Positions 1-9,497 are shown, counted from the first letter of the stretch. The stretch is DNA of 64,000 nucleotides from Ulvibacterium marinum (GCF_003626755.1 NZ_RBCJ01000003.1:811859-875858); one strand, 5' to 3'. The notes: generated from the sequence alone by a model not told the origin. Made by a program: numbers and translations.

Positions 1-1047
1 TACCTCAAATAGATTGACTACATTGAAATTAATAAAATTGATATCATCATCGGCAAGGTCGGAGTTGATTCGTTGAGATAGATCATCCGTTAATCGGTAC
101 CATGTCGGGGATTGATAACTTCCTCCGATTCTTATGAACTCGTTTAATTTTGCGATAGCGCCTAAGCTGAACGAAAAACCGGTACCCTCGGTGTGCAAAA
201 GATTATCAAAAGTAGTGAACTGGATTTCGGAATCGGCATCATATCCGTTTTCTGTAAATTGATCATATCTATCATAAACCAAATTATGGAAATTCACTGA
301 AGCGCCAAGATAAAGCGTTTCCCGATATTGGGAAGCGACATTCAAGGTAAATCGGCTATTGTAACCGGAAGTACTTCTCAAGAATTCCTGATTAACAGAG
401 CTATAGTCCGCATTACTGATGTATGTAGTGTTGGCATCCTCTAATTCTGCTGGATCAATTATTCCACCATAATAGCCTAGAAATGCCTGCTGATCTCCAA
501 AACCTTGTACAGCACCAATATCCAAATACGCTTCCTCCAGGAACTCACCATCTTGCAACAATATTGAACCGAAAGGAACGCCTTGTGCAAAATCCAGGAA
601 GTAATTATCTATACCCTGGTTGCTGTTACCGGCAACGAAAAACTCGTTGTCAAAATTTTCCACCACGTCGTAGTTGACGGCAAGCGAGAATTTTTTCCAA
701 TCTGAATTGGCATCGGTGTTTTTAAAAACAAATACACCTCCCAATTGGTTCAGATCAACATCATGTGTTGTAGTTCCATTTGTACCATTAAAATAATTGG
801 CTGTATTGTCCATAGTATAGTGGGTGCCGGAAACCGAGAACAAACTATTGTTAAAAACCGCCGAACCGGCAGGATTGGTATTTAAGGCGGACAAGTCTCC
901 GCCTAGAGCCCCAAAGGCTCCTCCCATTCCCTGAAAGCGAGCGGTTCCCTGAATATTTTCTGTACTATAGCGCAATACATCGCTGATGTTCTGGGCACTG
1001 GTTACTGCACATGCCAATAGCATGATGAAAGTTAAATGACTTTTCAT
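1..1047 (-). CDS. FadL/OmpP1-type outer membrane transport protein, 3' end cut off by window edge
   Basis: The frame stays open from an ATG at 1047 to base 1, giving 349 codons without a stop, so the C-terminus lies outside the window. The product starts with a signal peptide (MKSHLTFIMLLACAVTSAQN) and continues with the N-terminal plug-like segment typical of OmpP1/FadL proteins of Bacteroidota, including GTARFQGMGGAFGALGGDLS and LNTNPAGSAVF. FadL-family porins carry hydrophobic compounds across the outer membrane; in this phylum they are often labelled hemin receptor or OmpP1 and the substrate is unknown. The gene starts 42 bases after the stop of the upstream lipoprotein gene on the same strand, so the two are probably co-transcribed. 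Family is fairly certain, substrate is not. Confidence 0.85.
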   Translation of the reverse strand, partial: MKSHLTFIMLLACAVTSAQNISDVLRYSTENIQGTARFQGMGGAFGALGGDLSALNTNPAGSAVFNNSLFSVSGTHYTMDNTANYFNGTNGTTTHDVDLNQLGGVFVFKNTDANSDWKKFSLAVNYDVVENFDNEFFVAGNSNQGIDNYFLDFAQGVPFGSILLQDGEFLEEAYLDIGAVQGFGDQQAFLGYYGGIIDPAELEDANTTYISNADYSSVNQEFLRSTSGYNSRFTLNVASQYRETLYLGASVNFHNLVYDRYDQFTENGYDADSEIQFTTFDNLLHTEGTGFSFSLGAIAKLNEFIRIGGSYQSPTWYRLTDDLSQRINSDLADDDINFINFNVVNLFEV

Positions 1048-1089
1048 GATCGAAAATTTAGTACTAAAGTTCTTGATGATTTTATGGGC

Positions 1090-2412
1090 TTAATTTCTTC
1101 TACCTCCACTACTTCTACCTGAAGACCGACCACCTCCGGATGACCTACCTCCGCCAGAGGACCTATACGATCCCCCTGAGCTTCTATAGCTTCCCCCGGA
1201 GCTTCTGGAACTGCCTCCAGAGCGGTAGCTTCCACTGCTCCTTGAGCTTGAACTTCGACTTCCTGAGGAGCGATAACTGCCCGTTCTGGGTGACGAACTT
1301 CTATAGGACTGATTGCTTCTGGAGCTTGAACCTCTGTAAGCACTGCTACTTCTTGTGCGACTTCCTGAACTGTAGCCCGAACTTCTTGGTGCAGTAGTCC
1401 TAGATCCGCTCCTATAGGTGCCGTTTCTGGCCGTTCCGTTTCTATAACTTTGACTTCTGGAAGAGCTGTTGTACCTGGGCACGGCCCGAGTACTCCTACT
1501 TGTTCTATAAGCTCTATTTCTGTCTACGCCTACGGTTCTTCTGGCCGTAGTTCCGCTTCTATAATTTCTTGAATTTCGGGTCGTGCCATTTCGCGTCACG
1601 GCAGATCTAGATCTTGCCGTATTGCTTCTATACCTGGGTGATGTACCTCTATTCCTCACATTGGACGTCCTAGTTCGCAAATTACTTCTACCGGTACCGG
1701 CAACGGCATTCCTATTATAGTAGCCACGCCTACCTCTATTTAGGGCAAAGCTTCTGTTACGACCATAGTAGCCACCCCAACCCCAGTTGTTCCAGCCCCA
1801 GCCGTAGCCTCCGCCCCAACCCCAGTTGTTCCAGCCCCAGCCGCCGCCCCAGCCCCAACGGTTCCATCTCCATGGGTTGTTCCAGCCCCAACCCCAAGCT
1901 CCTCCGCCCCAGCCGTTCCAGAGCCATGGATCGTTCCAACCCCAGCCAAAGCCTCCGCCCCAGCCCCAGGCGCCGCCCCAGCCCCAGTTGTTGTCATATA
2001 CATTGATATTTACACTGGTGGCATTGTCTCCCCATCCTGCATAGCCTACATAATCATTATCGTTATTGTCAAAATAATCTGTTAACCGATCCTGCTCGGC
2101 TATACTGTCATTTTCAACAGTACTGCTGTAGGAATCGATATCTGTAAAGATTTCGTCTTCCAGAATTTCCTCCACTTCATCTGCCTGCCGTCCAAAATAA
2201 TCGGCATAAGCGTTGCTCTCATTTTGTTTTTTGACCGATCTGCCTTGTTGTGGGTTTTTCTCAACAACGCGGACATTATCACTGGTATAGATACCATCAT
2301 TATCATAATAGGAAGCCTGTTGATAGGATCCACAGGAAACGACCAAAAAACTGATACTAATGGCAAAGGCCAAAGGGTATATTTTGCAGTGGGGTAGAGA
2401 ACGTATCATCAT
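1090..2412 (-). CDS. Low-complexity lipoprotein: acidic segment, Trp/Gly repeat, Arg/Ser-rich tail
   Basis: This 440-residue protein begins with a lipoprotein signal peptide ending in the lipobox LVVSC near residue 27. Then come an acidic, Asn/Asp-rich segment to about residue 135, a block to about residue 220 made of Trp, Gly and Asn (GWGWNNPW-like units), and a very basic tail to the end built from Arg, Ser, Gly, Thr and Tyr, with SYRSSG-like units at the C-terminus. No enzyme motif is visible. Such proteins are often mislabelled vitellogenin-like in flavobacteria because of the Ser-rich tail. It is divergent from proS and precedes the FadL-type gene, so an outer-membrane or surface structural role is possible, but function is unknown. 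The several long ORFs overlapping it are by-products of the repeat composition. Confidence 0.75.
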   Translation of the reverse strand: MMIRSLPHCKIYPLAFAISISFLVVSCGSYQQASYYDNDGIYTSDNVRVVEKNPQQGRSVKKQNESNAYADYFGRQADEVEEILEDEIFTDIDSYSSTVENDSIAEQDRLTDYFDNNDNDYVGYAGWGDNATSVNINVYDNNWGWGGAWGWGGGFGWGWNDPWLWNGWGGGAWGWGWNNPWRWNRWGWGGGWGWNNWGWGGGYGWGWNNWGWGGYYGRNRSFALNRGRRGYYNRNAVAGTGRSNLRTRTSNVRNRGTSPRYRSNTARSRSAVTRNGTTRNSRNYRSGTTARRTVGVDRNRAYRTSRSTRAVPRYNSSSRSQSYRNGTARNGTYRSGSRTTAPRSSGYSSGSRTRSSSAYRGSSSRSNQSYRSSSPRTGSYRSSGSRSSSSRSSGSYRSGGSSRSSGGSYRSSGGSYRSSGGGRSSGGGRSSGRSSGGRRN

Positions 2413-2504
2413 AGTAATTTTAATTGTTGGACATATTAAAAATAACTAGTTTTACCGAGTTATTTTGCATACACATGCACAAGTTTTGTGCCAAACTACG
2501 GATA

Positions 2505-3980
2505 ATGGGTAAAAATTTGACAAAGCGTAGCGATGATTATTCCAAATGGTATAATGAACTGGTCATTAAAGCTGATTTGGCCGAAAACTCTGGCGTAAGG
2601 GGATGTATGGTCATTAAGCCCTATGGTTTTGCCATATGGGAAAAAATGCAGGCCGGCTTGGACAGGATGTTCAAGGAAACGGGACATGAGAATGCCTATT
2701 TTCCGCTGTTCATACCCAAATCTTATTTAAGTAAAGAGGCTAGCCATGTGGAGGGGTTTGCCAAGGAGTGTGCCGTAGTTACACATTATAGATTAAAAAA
2801 TGCTGAGGATGGCAGCGGAATTGTCGTAGATCCCGAGGCACGTTTGGAGGAAGAACTTATTGTAAGACCTACATCGGAAACCATTATTTGGGATACGTAC
2901 AGAAAATGGATTCAATCCTATCGGGATTTACCTCTTCTAATAAATCAATGGGCCAATGTGGTGCGATGGGAGATGCGGACACGATTGTTTCTACGTACCG
3001 CCGAGTTCCTTTGGCAAGAAGGACATACTGCACATGAAACCGAGAATGAGGCCATTAAAGAGGCAGAAAAAATAATGCACCTCTATGCTGAATTTGTTGA
3101 AGAGCACATGGCCGTACCGGTCATAAAAGGAATTAAGACTGAGAGCGAGCGCTTTGCGGGGGCCATAGAGACCTACTGTATTGAGGCATTAATGCAGGAT
3201 GGAAAGGCCCTTCAGGCAGGGACATCTCACTTTTTGGGGCAGAATTTTGCCAAGGCCTTTGACGTAAAATTTGCTACCAGGGATGGAAAACAAGAACATG
3301 TATGGGCCACATCTTGGGGTGTATCCACCCGACTTATGGGAGCTTTGGTCATGACCCATAGTGATGATAACGGACTTGTACTACCTCCAAAATTAGCACC
3401 TATCCAAGTTGTAATTGTACCAATTTACAAAGGGATAGAGCAATTAGAGGCTATTTCCGAAAAAGTCGATCCATTGGTAAAAGAGTTGCGCAACAAGGGA
3501 ATATCCGTGAAATTTGACAACCGGGATACCCATAAACCGGGCTTTAAATTCAATGAGTACGAATTAAAGGGCGTTCCCGTACGTTTGGCCATTGGTCAGC
3601 GCGATATGGAAAATGGTACCTATGAGGTAGCACGTAGGGATACTTTGGAAAAGGAGACCGTGCCAATGGATGAGGTGATTTCCAAAATAGAATTCTTGTT
3701 GGAGGATATCCAGAAAAACATTTATCAAAAAGCATTGGAATTTAGGACGGCGCACATAACCAAGGTCGATTCCTATGACGAATTCAAAACCGTTCTGGAA
3801 GAAAAGGGAGGGTTTGTTTTGGCACATTGGGACGGTACGTTAGAAACCGAAGACCGCATCAAGGAAGAGACTAAGGCCACTATTCGTTGTATTCCTATTG
3901 ACGCAGAAGCGGAAGTGGGAAATTGTATGGTTACGGGCAAGCCTTCTTCCAAAAGAGTACTGTTCGCAAAAGCCTATTAA
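2505..3980 (+). CDS. proS: Prolyl-tRNA synthetase, archaeal/eukaryotic type
   Basis: The enzyme charges tRNA-Pro with proline in the cytoplasm. The 491-residue reading from the ATG at 2505 begins [20 protein letters not shown], the usual start of Bacteroidota ProS; the longer frame from 2424 adds 27 residues that do not look coding. Class II synthetase motifs are visible: RPTSETI near residue 121 and [20 protein letters not shown] near 154 (motif 2 region). The anticodon-binding domain follows, then the C-terminal extension ending in a Tyr (KRVLFAKAY) that marks the archaeal-type enzyme. There is no bacterial-type editing insertion. It is divergent from the lipoprotein gene and precedes the tRNA-Glu genes. 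Confidence 0.97.
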   Translation: MGKNLTKRSDDYSKWYNELVIKADLAENSGVRGCMVIKPYGFAIWEKMQAGLDRMFKETGHENAYFPLFIPKSYLSKEASHVEGFAKECAVVTHYRLKNAEDGSGIVVDPEARLEEELIVRPTSETIIWDTYRKWIQSYRDLPLLINQWANVVRWEMRTRLFLRTAEFLWQEGHTAHETENEAIKEAEKIMHLYAEFVEEHMAVPVIKGIKTESERFAGAIETYCIEALMQDGKALQAGTSHFLGQNFAKAFDVKFATRDGKQEHVWATSWGVSTRLMGALVMTHSDDNGLVLPPKLAPIQVVIVPIYKGIEQLEAISEKVDPLVKELRNKGISVKFDNRDTHKPGFKFNEYELKGVPVRLAIGQRDMENGTYEVARRDTLEKETVPMDEVISKIEFLLEDIQKNIYQKALEFRTAHITKVDSYDEFKTVLEEKGGFVLAHWDGTLETEDRIKEETKATIRCIPIDAEAEVGNCMVTGKPSSKRVLFAKAY

Positions 3981-4006
3981 AACAGGCAAAAAATAAGAAT
4001 CAGTTG

Positions 4007-4036
4007 TTGCGATAGTTAAAAATAATTGTATTTTTG
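4007..4036 (+). promoter_or_regulatory. Bacteroidota sigma-A promoter for the tRNA-Glu/rpsT unit
   Basis: TTG at 4007-4009, exactly 19 bases, then TATTTTTG at 4029-4036. This matches the Bacteroidota -33/-7 consensus TTG-N19-TAnnTTTG perfectly. It lies 53 bases before the first tRNA-Glu and after the proS stop. Confidence 0.9.
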
Positions 4037-4089
4037 CACCCGCTTGAATGGTATTAATATCATAAGAGTTTGCATTTTTGTTTGGTAAT

Positions 4090-4161
4090 GGCCCGTTCGT
4101 CTAGGGGTTAGGACGCCAGGTTTTCATCCTGGTAACAGGGGTTCGATTCCCCTACGGGCTA
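4090..4161 (+). tRNA. tRNA-Glu (anticodon TTC), copy 1
   Basis: A 72-base cloverleaf can be folded: acceptor GGCCCGT with ACGGGCT (one G-U pair), anticodon stem CCAGG/CCTGG around loop TTTTCAT (anticodon TTC at 4123-4125) and T-arm with GTTCGATTC. CCA is not encoded. A perfect promoter lies upstream. The sequence is identical to copy 2. Confidence 0.96.
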
Positions 4162-4239
4162 CAAGGTTTAATAGAAAATGAATAGGGAATAATCAAAAAT
4201 TGGAAGTTTTCATTTTTGATTGCTCATTTTCATTGATTA

Positions 4240-4311
4240 GGCCCGTTCGTCTAGGGGTTAGGACGCCAGGTTTTCATCCTGGTAACAGGGGTTCGATTCC
4301 CCTACGGGCTA
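4240..4311 (+). tRNA. tRNA-Glu (anticodon TTC), copy 2
   Basis: Identical over all 72 bases to the copy 150 bases upstream, with the same fold and anticodon TTC. The 78-base spacer has no promoter box, so both are probably cut from one transcript that may continue into rpsT, whose ATG follows 46 bases later. Confidence 0.96.
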
Positions 4312-4357
4312 CTTGAAAGCATGGGCGACAGCCCTTAAACATAATATAATATTTAAG

Positions 4358-4609
4358 ATGGCAAATCATAAATCTGCATTAAAGAGGATACGAAGGAACG
4401 AGGCGGTTCGTTTGAGAAATAGATATCAACACAAGACTGCGCGTAACGCTATTAAGAAACTACGTGCAGAAGAGAAGAAAAAGGATGCCGAAGCCATGTT
4501 GCCAGGTGTTGTTAGCATGATCGATAGATTGGCCAAGCGCAACATCATTCATGCCAATAAGGCCGCCAATTTGAAGAGTAAGTTGGCCAAGCACGTGGCC
4601 GCCCTATAA
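4358..4609 (+). CDS. rpsT: 30S ribosomal protein S20
   Basis: S20 binds 16S rRNA in the small subunit. The 83-residue product [20 protein letters not shown]... shows the conserved N-terminus and the three basic helices of the family. The ATG at 4358 gives the normal length; a longer frame from 4313 starts in the end of the tRNA and is not credible. It probably shares the tRNA-Glu promoter and ends at the hairpin at 4635. Confidence 0.97.
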   Translation: MANHKSALKRIRRNEAVRLRNRYQHKTARNAIKKLRAEEKKKDAEAMLPGVVSMIDRLAKRNIIHANKAANLKSKLAKHVAAL

Positions 4610-4634
4610 AATTTCTCAAAAAAAGATTCACCAG

Positions 4635-4660
4635 AACGCCTTTTTGTAGGGCGTTTTTTT
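4635..4660 (+). terminator. Rho-independent terminator after rpsT
   Basis: Stem AACGCC (4635-4640) pairs with GGCGTT (4650-4655) around a T-rich loop and runs straight into seven T, 26 bases after the rpsT stop. Confidence 0.85.
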
Positions 4661-4892
4661 GTTTTCAAGGTTTTCTCTACATGTAATATATATGGTTAAT
4701 TAAGACCGATACTTCCCTGCAATTTCCAATTTTGGATCACATCTTTCCGAATCATTTATTTTTCGAATAGGATTTTTTAATGCTCTTCCAAAACCATTTT
4801 TTGGAACCCAATTATGTTAAACTTTTTGTTGTGGAGGCAACTATTAACACATTTTTTAATCTATACTATAAAATGAATTTAAAATATATACT

Positions 4893-5888
4893 ATGAAAAA
4901 GCACCTCAAATCAAAAAGTATTCTTTTCCTTTTCTTAGTCACGCTTATGGCCGCGTCCTGTTTAAGTGATGATAATGGTGGTATTCAAAGACCTCAAGAA
5001 AATATTGCTGATGTAGTTAAGACCATAGACGATTTATCGCTTTTGGAGTCGGCTTTGGAAAGAGCGGATTTGGTTTCCAATTTAGAGGAATTGGGCTCTT
5101 TTACGCTCTTGGCACCTAATAATGCAGCCCTTACTGCATTTTTGGAGGACAACGATTTTACCGATATAGATGCCATACCCATCGATGTCCTTAGGCAAGT
5201 ATTGTTAAACCATGTTTTGGTCGGAGAGTTTCGTTCAACCAACCTAATAGGTATATCAGGTTACGTAAGAACATTTGCCGAAGCACCGGTAGCGGAGAAC
5301 AGAATGAGCATGTACGTAGATGGAACGGATGGCATTGGTTTCAACAATGTGGCAAAAGTAGCTCCAGGAGGCCGGGACATTGCAGCTTCAAATGGCTCTA
5401 TACATATTGTTGATGGGGTGATTGGGCTACCCACCTTGGCAACTTTTGTATTGGCGGATTCCAATTTCAGGGAGTTGGAAACAGCCCTGACCTCGGCTAC
5501 TCCTACTGTGGACTACATTACGGTATTGTCAGATACAGGCCTACTTACTTTATTTGCACCTTTGGACACAGCTTTTGATGCACTTTTGTCCAGTAATCCG
5601 GATTGGAATTCCCTAGATGACATAGATGAAGACTTGTTGAATTCGGTATTGGCACATCATGTTATTGGGGGAGCCAATATTGTCTCAACGGATATAGAGG
5701 ACAACGAAGAATCCCCGGCTACCCTGGAAGGGGACACCCTTACCTTTACCGTAACCGGCAATAACGTCATATTGATTACCGATGGCAGTGGTAATACCGA
5801 TACTACCATAACCGCGGCTGACATTCAAGGTTCAAACGGAGTGCTGCATGTCATTAATAGGGTAATGATTCCAAATACAGAAAACTAG
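4893..5888 (+). CDS. Fasciclin (FAS1) domain lipoprotein with two FAS1 repeats
   Basis: The 331-residue protein has a lipoprotein signal peptide (lipobox MAASC near residue 23) followed by two FAS1 domains, about residues 38-165 and 178-328. Each repeat carries the family signatures: TLLAPNNAALTAF and NHVLVGEF in the first, TLFAPLDTAFDALL and AHHVIGGANI in the second, and each ends with a VLHVIN or IHIVDGV strand. FAS1 domains mediate adhesion and matrix binding; bacterial members are secreted or membrane-anchored. It stands alone between the rpsT terminator and a shared hairpin at 5915. The 230 bases before it contain no recognisable promoter box. The ligand is unknown. Confidence 0.92.
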   Translation: MKKHLKSKSILFLFLVTLMAASCLSDDNGGIQRPQENIADVVKTIDDLSLLESALERADLVSNLEELGSFTLLAPNNAALTAFLEDNDFTDIDAIPIDVLRQVLLNHVLVGEFRSTNLIGISGYVRTFAEAPVAENRMSMYVDGTDGIGFNNVAKVAPGGRDIAASNGSIHIVDGVIGLPTLATFVLADSNFRELETALTSATPTVDYITVLSDTGLLTLFAPLDTAFDALLSSNPDWNSLDDIDEDLLNSVLAHHVIGGANIVSTDIEDNEESPATLEGDTLTFTVTGNNVILITDGSGNTDTTITAADIQGSNGVLHVINRVMIPNTEN

Positions 5889-5914
5889 GATACTCTTAAA
5901 CGGGAGAAAGTATG

Positions 5915-5937
5915 AGGGACGCCCCTAAGGCGTCCCT
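5915..5937. terminator. Hairpin between convergent genes
   Basis: A perfect 9-base stem AGGGACGCC/GGCGTCCCT with loop CCTAA lies between the fasciclin stop and the stop of the HEAT-repeat gene. A strong T-run is missing on both sides, so it may act as a shared, weak or Rho-assisted terminator. Confidence 0.6.
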
Positions 5938-6696
5938 TCAATTAAAATTTTGATTTATATAGGTTATCGCCTGTTGCTGGGATAAAAATGCAAAGTTCTT
6001 ATAGCGATGATGAACATCTACTATTTCGTCCAAGGCTAATTTTACAAGTTCTATATTATCCCATGATTTCAATGTGCCCACCACGGTTTCTAGACACCCT
6101 TTCTTGTAGGCAATTTGCCCGAGCACATGGATAAGCGTGTTCCGGACACGGGAGGTTTCGTCATGCTGTAGCTTTTTCAACAAGGGTAGAACGTCTTGTG
6201 GATGGGTACGTCCTCTTAACTCGATGCCATGACAAATTTCCCGCCGTATTTCCTTTTCCTGATGTTCAAGGTATCCTTTTGCCCATTTAAGTGTGGGTAC
6301 GGGATTCCTTGCTCCCATTTTCTTCAAGGAACCTATTACCGCATTTCGTACGGAATGGTGGTTATCAAATAAACCTACATCAAAAAAATGCCGCACTACT
6401 TCAAAGTTTTGCATCCCGATTTCCCCTGCTGCATTTATGGTTGTTTGCCTCACTTTAGGATTATCGGACTTCAACAATATATCAAGGATTTCCAAGATTT
6501 CTGTTTGTGTTTTTTCAGTAATCTTGTATAATTTACCAATTGAGAGATATGCTGTTTTTCTTATATAGGTATCCTCATCCGAGAAGTAATGACGAATCCC
6601 GTTTAATTGGGAATTTGAAACGGCTTCGGAAATCTCCTTGTAGATGGTGTCTGCCAATTGGGTACGTTCCGATTTGGATAAATCATAAAAACCCAT
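5938..6696 (-). CDS. HEAT-repeat protein, AlkC/AlkD-like superhelix
   Basis: The 252-residue soluble protein is made of helical HEAT-like repeats, for instance DEDTYIRKTAYLSIGKLYK, DNPKVRQTTINAAGEIG, NHHSVRNAVIGSLKKMG and DETSRVRNTLIHVLGQI, each with the Arg/Val spacing of the repeat. There is no signal peptide. The stretch with HQEKEIRREICHGIELRGR followed by DVLPLLKKLQ recalls DNA alkylation-repair proteins of the AlkC/AlkD superfamily, but I cannot point to catalytic residues, so a repair role is only a possibility. It is next to rho on the same strand, separated by rho's terminator, so it is probably transcribed alone. Confidence 0.8.
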   Translation of the reverse strand: MGFYDLSKSERTQLADTIYKEISEAVSNSQLNGIRHYFSDEDTYIRKTAYLSIGKLYKITEKTQTEILEILDILLKSDNPKVRQTTINAAGEIGMQNFEVVRHFFDVGLFDNHHSVRNAVIGSLKKMGARNPVPTLKWAKGYLEHQEKEIRREICHGIELRGRTHPQDVLPLLKKLQHDETSRVRNTLIHVLGQIAYKKGCLETVVGTLKSWDNIELVKLALDEIVDVHHRYKNFAFLSQQQAITYINQNFN

Positions 6697-6727
6697 GTCA
6701 ACTTGTTTAATCCACTTAATTTACAAA

Positions 6728-6757
6728 CAAAAAACCCGATGACATGCGCCATCGGGT
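6728..6757 (-). terminator. Rho-independent terminator of rho
   Basis: Read on the minus strand, the stem ACCCGATG/CATCGGGT (6734-6741 with 6750-6757) is followed by a T-run. It lies 21 bases after the rho stop. Confidence 0.85.
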
Positions 6758-6778
6758 CTAATCTTTTCAACTAAAAGC

Positions 6779-8356
6779 CTATTGGTTCATGGTCATCAAG
6801 AATTCCTCGTTGTTCTTGGTCTGCTTAATGCGTTGTTCCAAGAACTCCATAGCTTCTATAGGGTTCATGTCCGCTAGATACTTGCGTAAGATCCACATAC
6901 GTTGAATGGAGTTTTCGTCCAATAGAAGATCGTCCCTTCGGGTAGAAGAGGAAACCAAATCTATAGCCGGGAATATCCTACGGTTAGAAATACGCCTATC
7001 CAATTGCAGTTCCATATTGCCAGTACCCTTGAATTCCTCAAAGATTACTTCGTCCATCTTAGATCCGGTTTCCGTTAGGGCCGTGGCAATGATAGAGAGA
7101 GATCCTCCTCCCTCAATATTACGGGCAGCTCCAAAGAAACGTTTAGGTTTATGCAATGCATTGGCATCAACACCACCACTCAATACCTTTCCAGAAGCGG
7201 GTTGTACCGTGTTATAGGCACGTGCCAAGCGGGTAATGGAATCCAAAAGTATTACGACATCATGTCCACATTCAACTAGACGTTTTGCCTTTTCCAGCAC
7301 AATATTGGCCACCCGTACATGTTCGGTTGCTTCCTTATCAAAGGTAGAGGCCACCACTTCGCCCTGTACGTTACGTTGCATATCGGTAACTTCCTCGGGT
7401 CGTTCATCTATAAGTAATATGATTTGATACACTTCCGGATGGTTAGCGGCAATGGCATTGGCTATATCCTTAAGTAACATTGTTTTTCCTGTTTTGGGCT
7501 GGGAAACTATCATACCACGTTGCCCTTTGCCAATTGGGGAGAACAAGTCTATGATACGTGTAGAAATGTTGCTTTGTCGTTCGGCCAATTTGAATTTTTC
7601 CTGTGGGAACAAAGGGGTCAAGTGTTCAAAGGAAACCCGATCACGGACCACTTGCGGATCTATACCATTGATTTTGTTTACCTTGATCAACGGGAAGTAT
7701 TTTTCTCCTTCTTTCGGCGGGCGAACATTTCCCAAAACGGTATCTCCCGTCTTGAGACCGAATAATCGTATTTGCGATTGTGAAACATAAATATCATCCG
7801 GAGAGGATAAATAATTATAGTCCGAAGATCTCAGAAATCCATAGCCATCCTGCATAATGTCCAAAACCCCCTCACTTTCAATAATGCTATCGAACTCGAA
7901 TTCCGGTTCCTTGTATCTATTTTTCAGGTCCTTGTCAAAATTGCTGGTCCGTTTATCCTGGCCGTTCTTTTGATGGTGCGGGTTCTTTTTGTTCTGATTT
8001 TTATGTTGAGGAGCTCCTTTTTGTTGGTCCTTTCTGGGTTGATTGCTATTCTTGTTTCGTTGCGGATTATCATTCTTGGTATTCTCCGAAGAATTTTGGG
8101 GCGTATGGGATTGCTGCTCTTCTTTTGGTTTGTCTTCTTTGGGTTTTTCTTGGGATACCCGTGCTCTTTTAGGTTTCTCCGCTGGGGCTACCGTGACAAC
8201 TTCGGCAGCAGCTTTAGGATTAGAGGCTTGTAGGTCTAGGATTTGGTAGACCAAATCCAACTTTTTTAGGGTCTTAAATTTAGGGACGTTAAGTCCTTTT
8301 GCTATTTCCTGAAGCTCAGGAAGCTTTTTCGATTTTAAATCTGAAATCTCAAACAT
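6779..8356 (-). CDS. rho: Transcription termination factor Rho with large basic insert
   Basis: Rho is the hexameric RNA translocase that ends transcription. The 525-residue protein has a Rho_N helical domain (about 1-45) and an insert of about 100 residues (about 50-150) very rich in Asn, Lys, Gln, Pro and Glu. The cold-shock RNA-binding domain follows (about 160-235), then the RecA-like ATPase with Walker A QPKTGKTM near 287 and Walker B VILLDS near 368. The insert makes it about 100 residues longer than E. coli Rho (419). Such disordered inserts are usual in Bacteroidota, and one in Bacteroides thetaiotaomicron has been reported to promote phase separation. A terminator follows the stop; the leader is about 200 bases. 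Confidence 0.97.
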   Translation of the reverse strand: MFEISDLKSKKLPELQEIAKGLNVPKFKTLKKLDLVYQILDLQASNPKAAAEVVTVAPAEKPKRARVSQEKPKEDKPKEEQQSHTPQNSSENTKNDNPQRNKNSNQPRKDQQKGAPQHKNQNKKNPHHQKNGQDKRTSNFDKDLKNRYKEPEFEFDSIIESEGVLDIMQDGYGFLRSSDYNYLSSPDDIYVSQSQIRLFGLKTGDTVLGNVRPPKEGEKYFPLIKVNKINGIDPQVVRDRVSFEHLTPLFPQEKFKLAERQSNISTRIIDLFSPIGKGQRGMIVSQPKTGKTMLLKDIANAIAANHPEVYQIILLIDERPEEVTDMQRNVQGEVVASTFDKEATEHVRVANIVLEKAKRLVECGHDVVILLDSITRLARAYNTVQPASGKVLSGGVDANALHKPKRFFGAARNIEGGGSLSIIATALTETGSKMDEVIFEEFKGTGNMELQLDRRISNRRIFPAIDLVSSSTRRDDLLLDENSIQRMWILRKYLADMNPIEAMEFLEQRIKQTKNNEEFLMTMNQ

Positions 8357-8521
8357 TAAGTAAAGTATAAATTATTACGTTTTAGAATGGTAACAAGAAG
8401 TGTATTATTATTTCGGGTATTACTCGGGAAAGATTTCCCTGCAGGTAAGTGCTATAACTAATAACGCCACAATAATACAAATTATTTTCAACAATTGAGG
8501 GATAAATTTTAAAAAGACCCT

Positions 8522-8529
8522 TATTTTTG
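8522..8529 (+). promoter_or_regulatory. -7 promoter box TATTTTTG before the DUF4293 gene
   Basis: A perfect TAnnTTTG box lies 23 bases before the ATG at 8553. A TTG is present at 8495 but at 24 rather than 19 bases, so the -33 element is not well matched. Confidence 0.55.
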
Positions 8530-8552
8530 CAGTCCGTAATACGGTATAGGCA

Positions 8553-8963
8553 ATGATACAACGTATACAGACTGTTTATCTTTTTGTCGTAATGCTTTTG
8601 GGAGCTGTCCTGCCTTTTTGGGCAAATCTTTGGTCAAATGGTGAAGGAAATGAAATATTTGCCCGGAACGAAGTATGGATTTCCTTGGTTTTCTATGGTT
8701 CTTCCATCTTGGCGGTAGTGGCTATATTGCTTTTTAAAAATAGAAAGAATCAATTTGTGGTAAACAGATTGAATATAATATTGAATCTTTTTTTACTGGG
8801 ATTTTTCGTGTATCGATCGCTAAACTTATCCGGAGAGACTGTAGTCTCGGAGAAGGGTATTGGGATGTTGATTCCTGTATTTTCTATCGTTTTTCTGGTC
8901 CTGGCCAACAGGGCCATCAAAAAGGATGAAGATCTTGTAAAATCTGTAGATCGTTTACGTTGA
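8553..8963 (+). CDS. DUF4293 family four-helix membrane protein
   Basis: The 136-residue protein starts MIQRIQTVYLFVVMLLGAVL and has four predicted membrane segments (about residues 5-25, 43-61, 72-90 and 103-121), ending in a charged cytoplasmic tail. Length, the MIQRIQT(I/V)YL start and the position next to rho fit DUF4293, a Bacteroidota-specific family of unknown function. It is divergent from rho, monocistronic, with a promoter box 23 bases upstream and a strong terminator downstream. Confidence 0.85.
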   Translation: MIQRIQTVYLFVVMLLGAVLPFWANLWSNGEGNEIFARNEVWISLVFYGSSILAVVAILLFKNRKNQFVVNRLNIILNLFLLGFFVYRSLNLSGETVVSEKGIGMLIPVFSIVFLVLANRAIKKDEDLVKSVDRLR

Positions 8964-8991
8964 ACCTAACATCTTAGTAGTATTAGTGTGT

Positions 8992-9020
8992 AAGACCCTG
9001 GATTTGTTCCAGGGTCTTTT
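8992..9020 (+). terminator. Rho-independent terminator after DUF4293 gene
   Basis: An 11-base perfect stem AAGACCCTGGA/TCCAGGGTCTT (8992-9002 with 9008-9018), a five-base loop and a T-rich 3' side. Confidence 0.88.
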
Positions 9021-9035
9021 GTTTATGTAACTTTT

Positions 9036-9497
9036 TCATTTGGATGTGGTCACATAGGAGTCCAAACGGTCGAACACTGAGCCCCAACCATTGTAAAAGC
9101 CCATTTTCTCCTGTTGTTTGCAATATTCCTCGGTTGCATGCAGCACATTAAAGGTGAAATTGGTAGTATTTCCATTTTCCTCGAAAAGGATGTGTAATTC
9201 CACACCTTCTGTCATAGGCTTAAAATCTGCCGAGGTAACTATCTTCTCAAATTCAATAATTTCTGAATAGACACCTTCGGTAATAAACTTGCTCCCATCC
9301 GGCATTTGCATACTGTATTTCCATCGGCCGCCTACATGAAAATTGTGCTCAATTACCTCAGTTTCCATTCCCTTGGGACCCCACCAGTGGGCAATATGTT
9401 CAGGTTGAGTCCAAGCCTGCCACACCAAGGCCAAAGGTGCTTTAAAAGTTCTTTCTATGGTCAGGGTTCGGTTTTTTGCTTCTTCCGGTATACTCAT
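9036..9497 (-). CDS. SRPBCC (AHSA1/ATPase activator-like) domain protein
   Basis: The 153-residue protein belongs to the START/Bet v1-like SRPBCC superfamily, AHSA1 branch: RTLTIERTFKAPLALVWQAWTQPEHIAHWWGPKGM at the start is split between the first strand and the conserved W-WGP loop, and ETEV, GGRWKYSM and the C-terminal long helix follow. These proteins form a hydrophobic pocket, and the ligand is usually unknown. Its ATG overlaps the TGA of the ArsR gene (ATGA), indicating translational coupling. ArsR-SRPBCC pairs are very common in bacteria and are usually controlled by the repressor. The function beyond that is not clear from sequence. Confidence 0.9.
   Translation of the reverse strand: MSIPEEAKNRTLTIERTFKAPLALVWQAWTQPEHIAHWWGPKGMETEVIEHNFHVGGRWKYSMQMPDGSKFITEGVYSEIIEFEKIVTSADFKPMTEGVELHILFEENGNTTNFTFNVLHATEEYCKQQEKMGFYNGWGSVFDRLDSYVTTSK

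Noticed and set aside
1740-2044. Several open frames on both strands and a tandem-repeat look suggesting a CRISPR-like or satellite array
   Set aside because: The periodicity comes from Trp/Gly codons of the lipoprotein read on the minus strand; spacers are not unique and repeats vary as protein repeats do.
4090-4311. Two identical tRNA-Glu genes as possible attL/attR of an island
   Set aside because: Only 78 bases lie between them and both are full-length; a simple tandem duplication explains it.
5938-6696. Assigning the HEAT-repeat protein firmly to AlkD DNA glycosylase
   Set aside because: Overall repeat pattern fits, but the catalytic Asp and aromatic residues of AlkD could not be identified.
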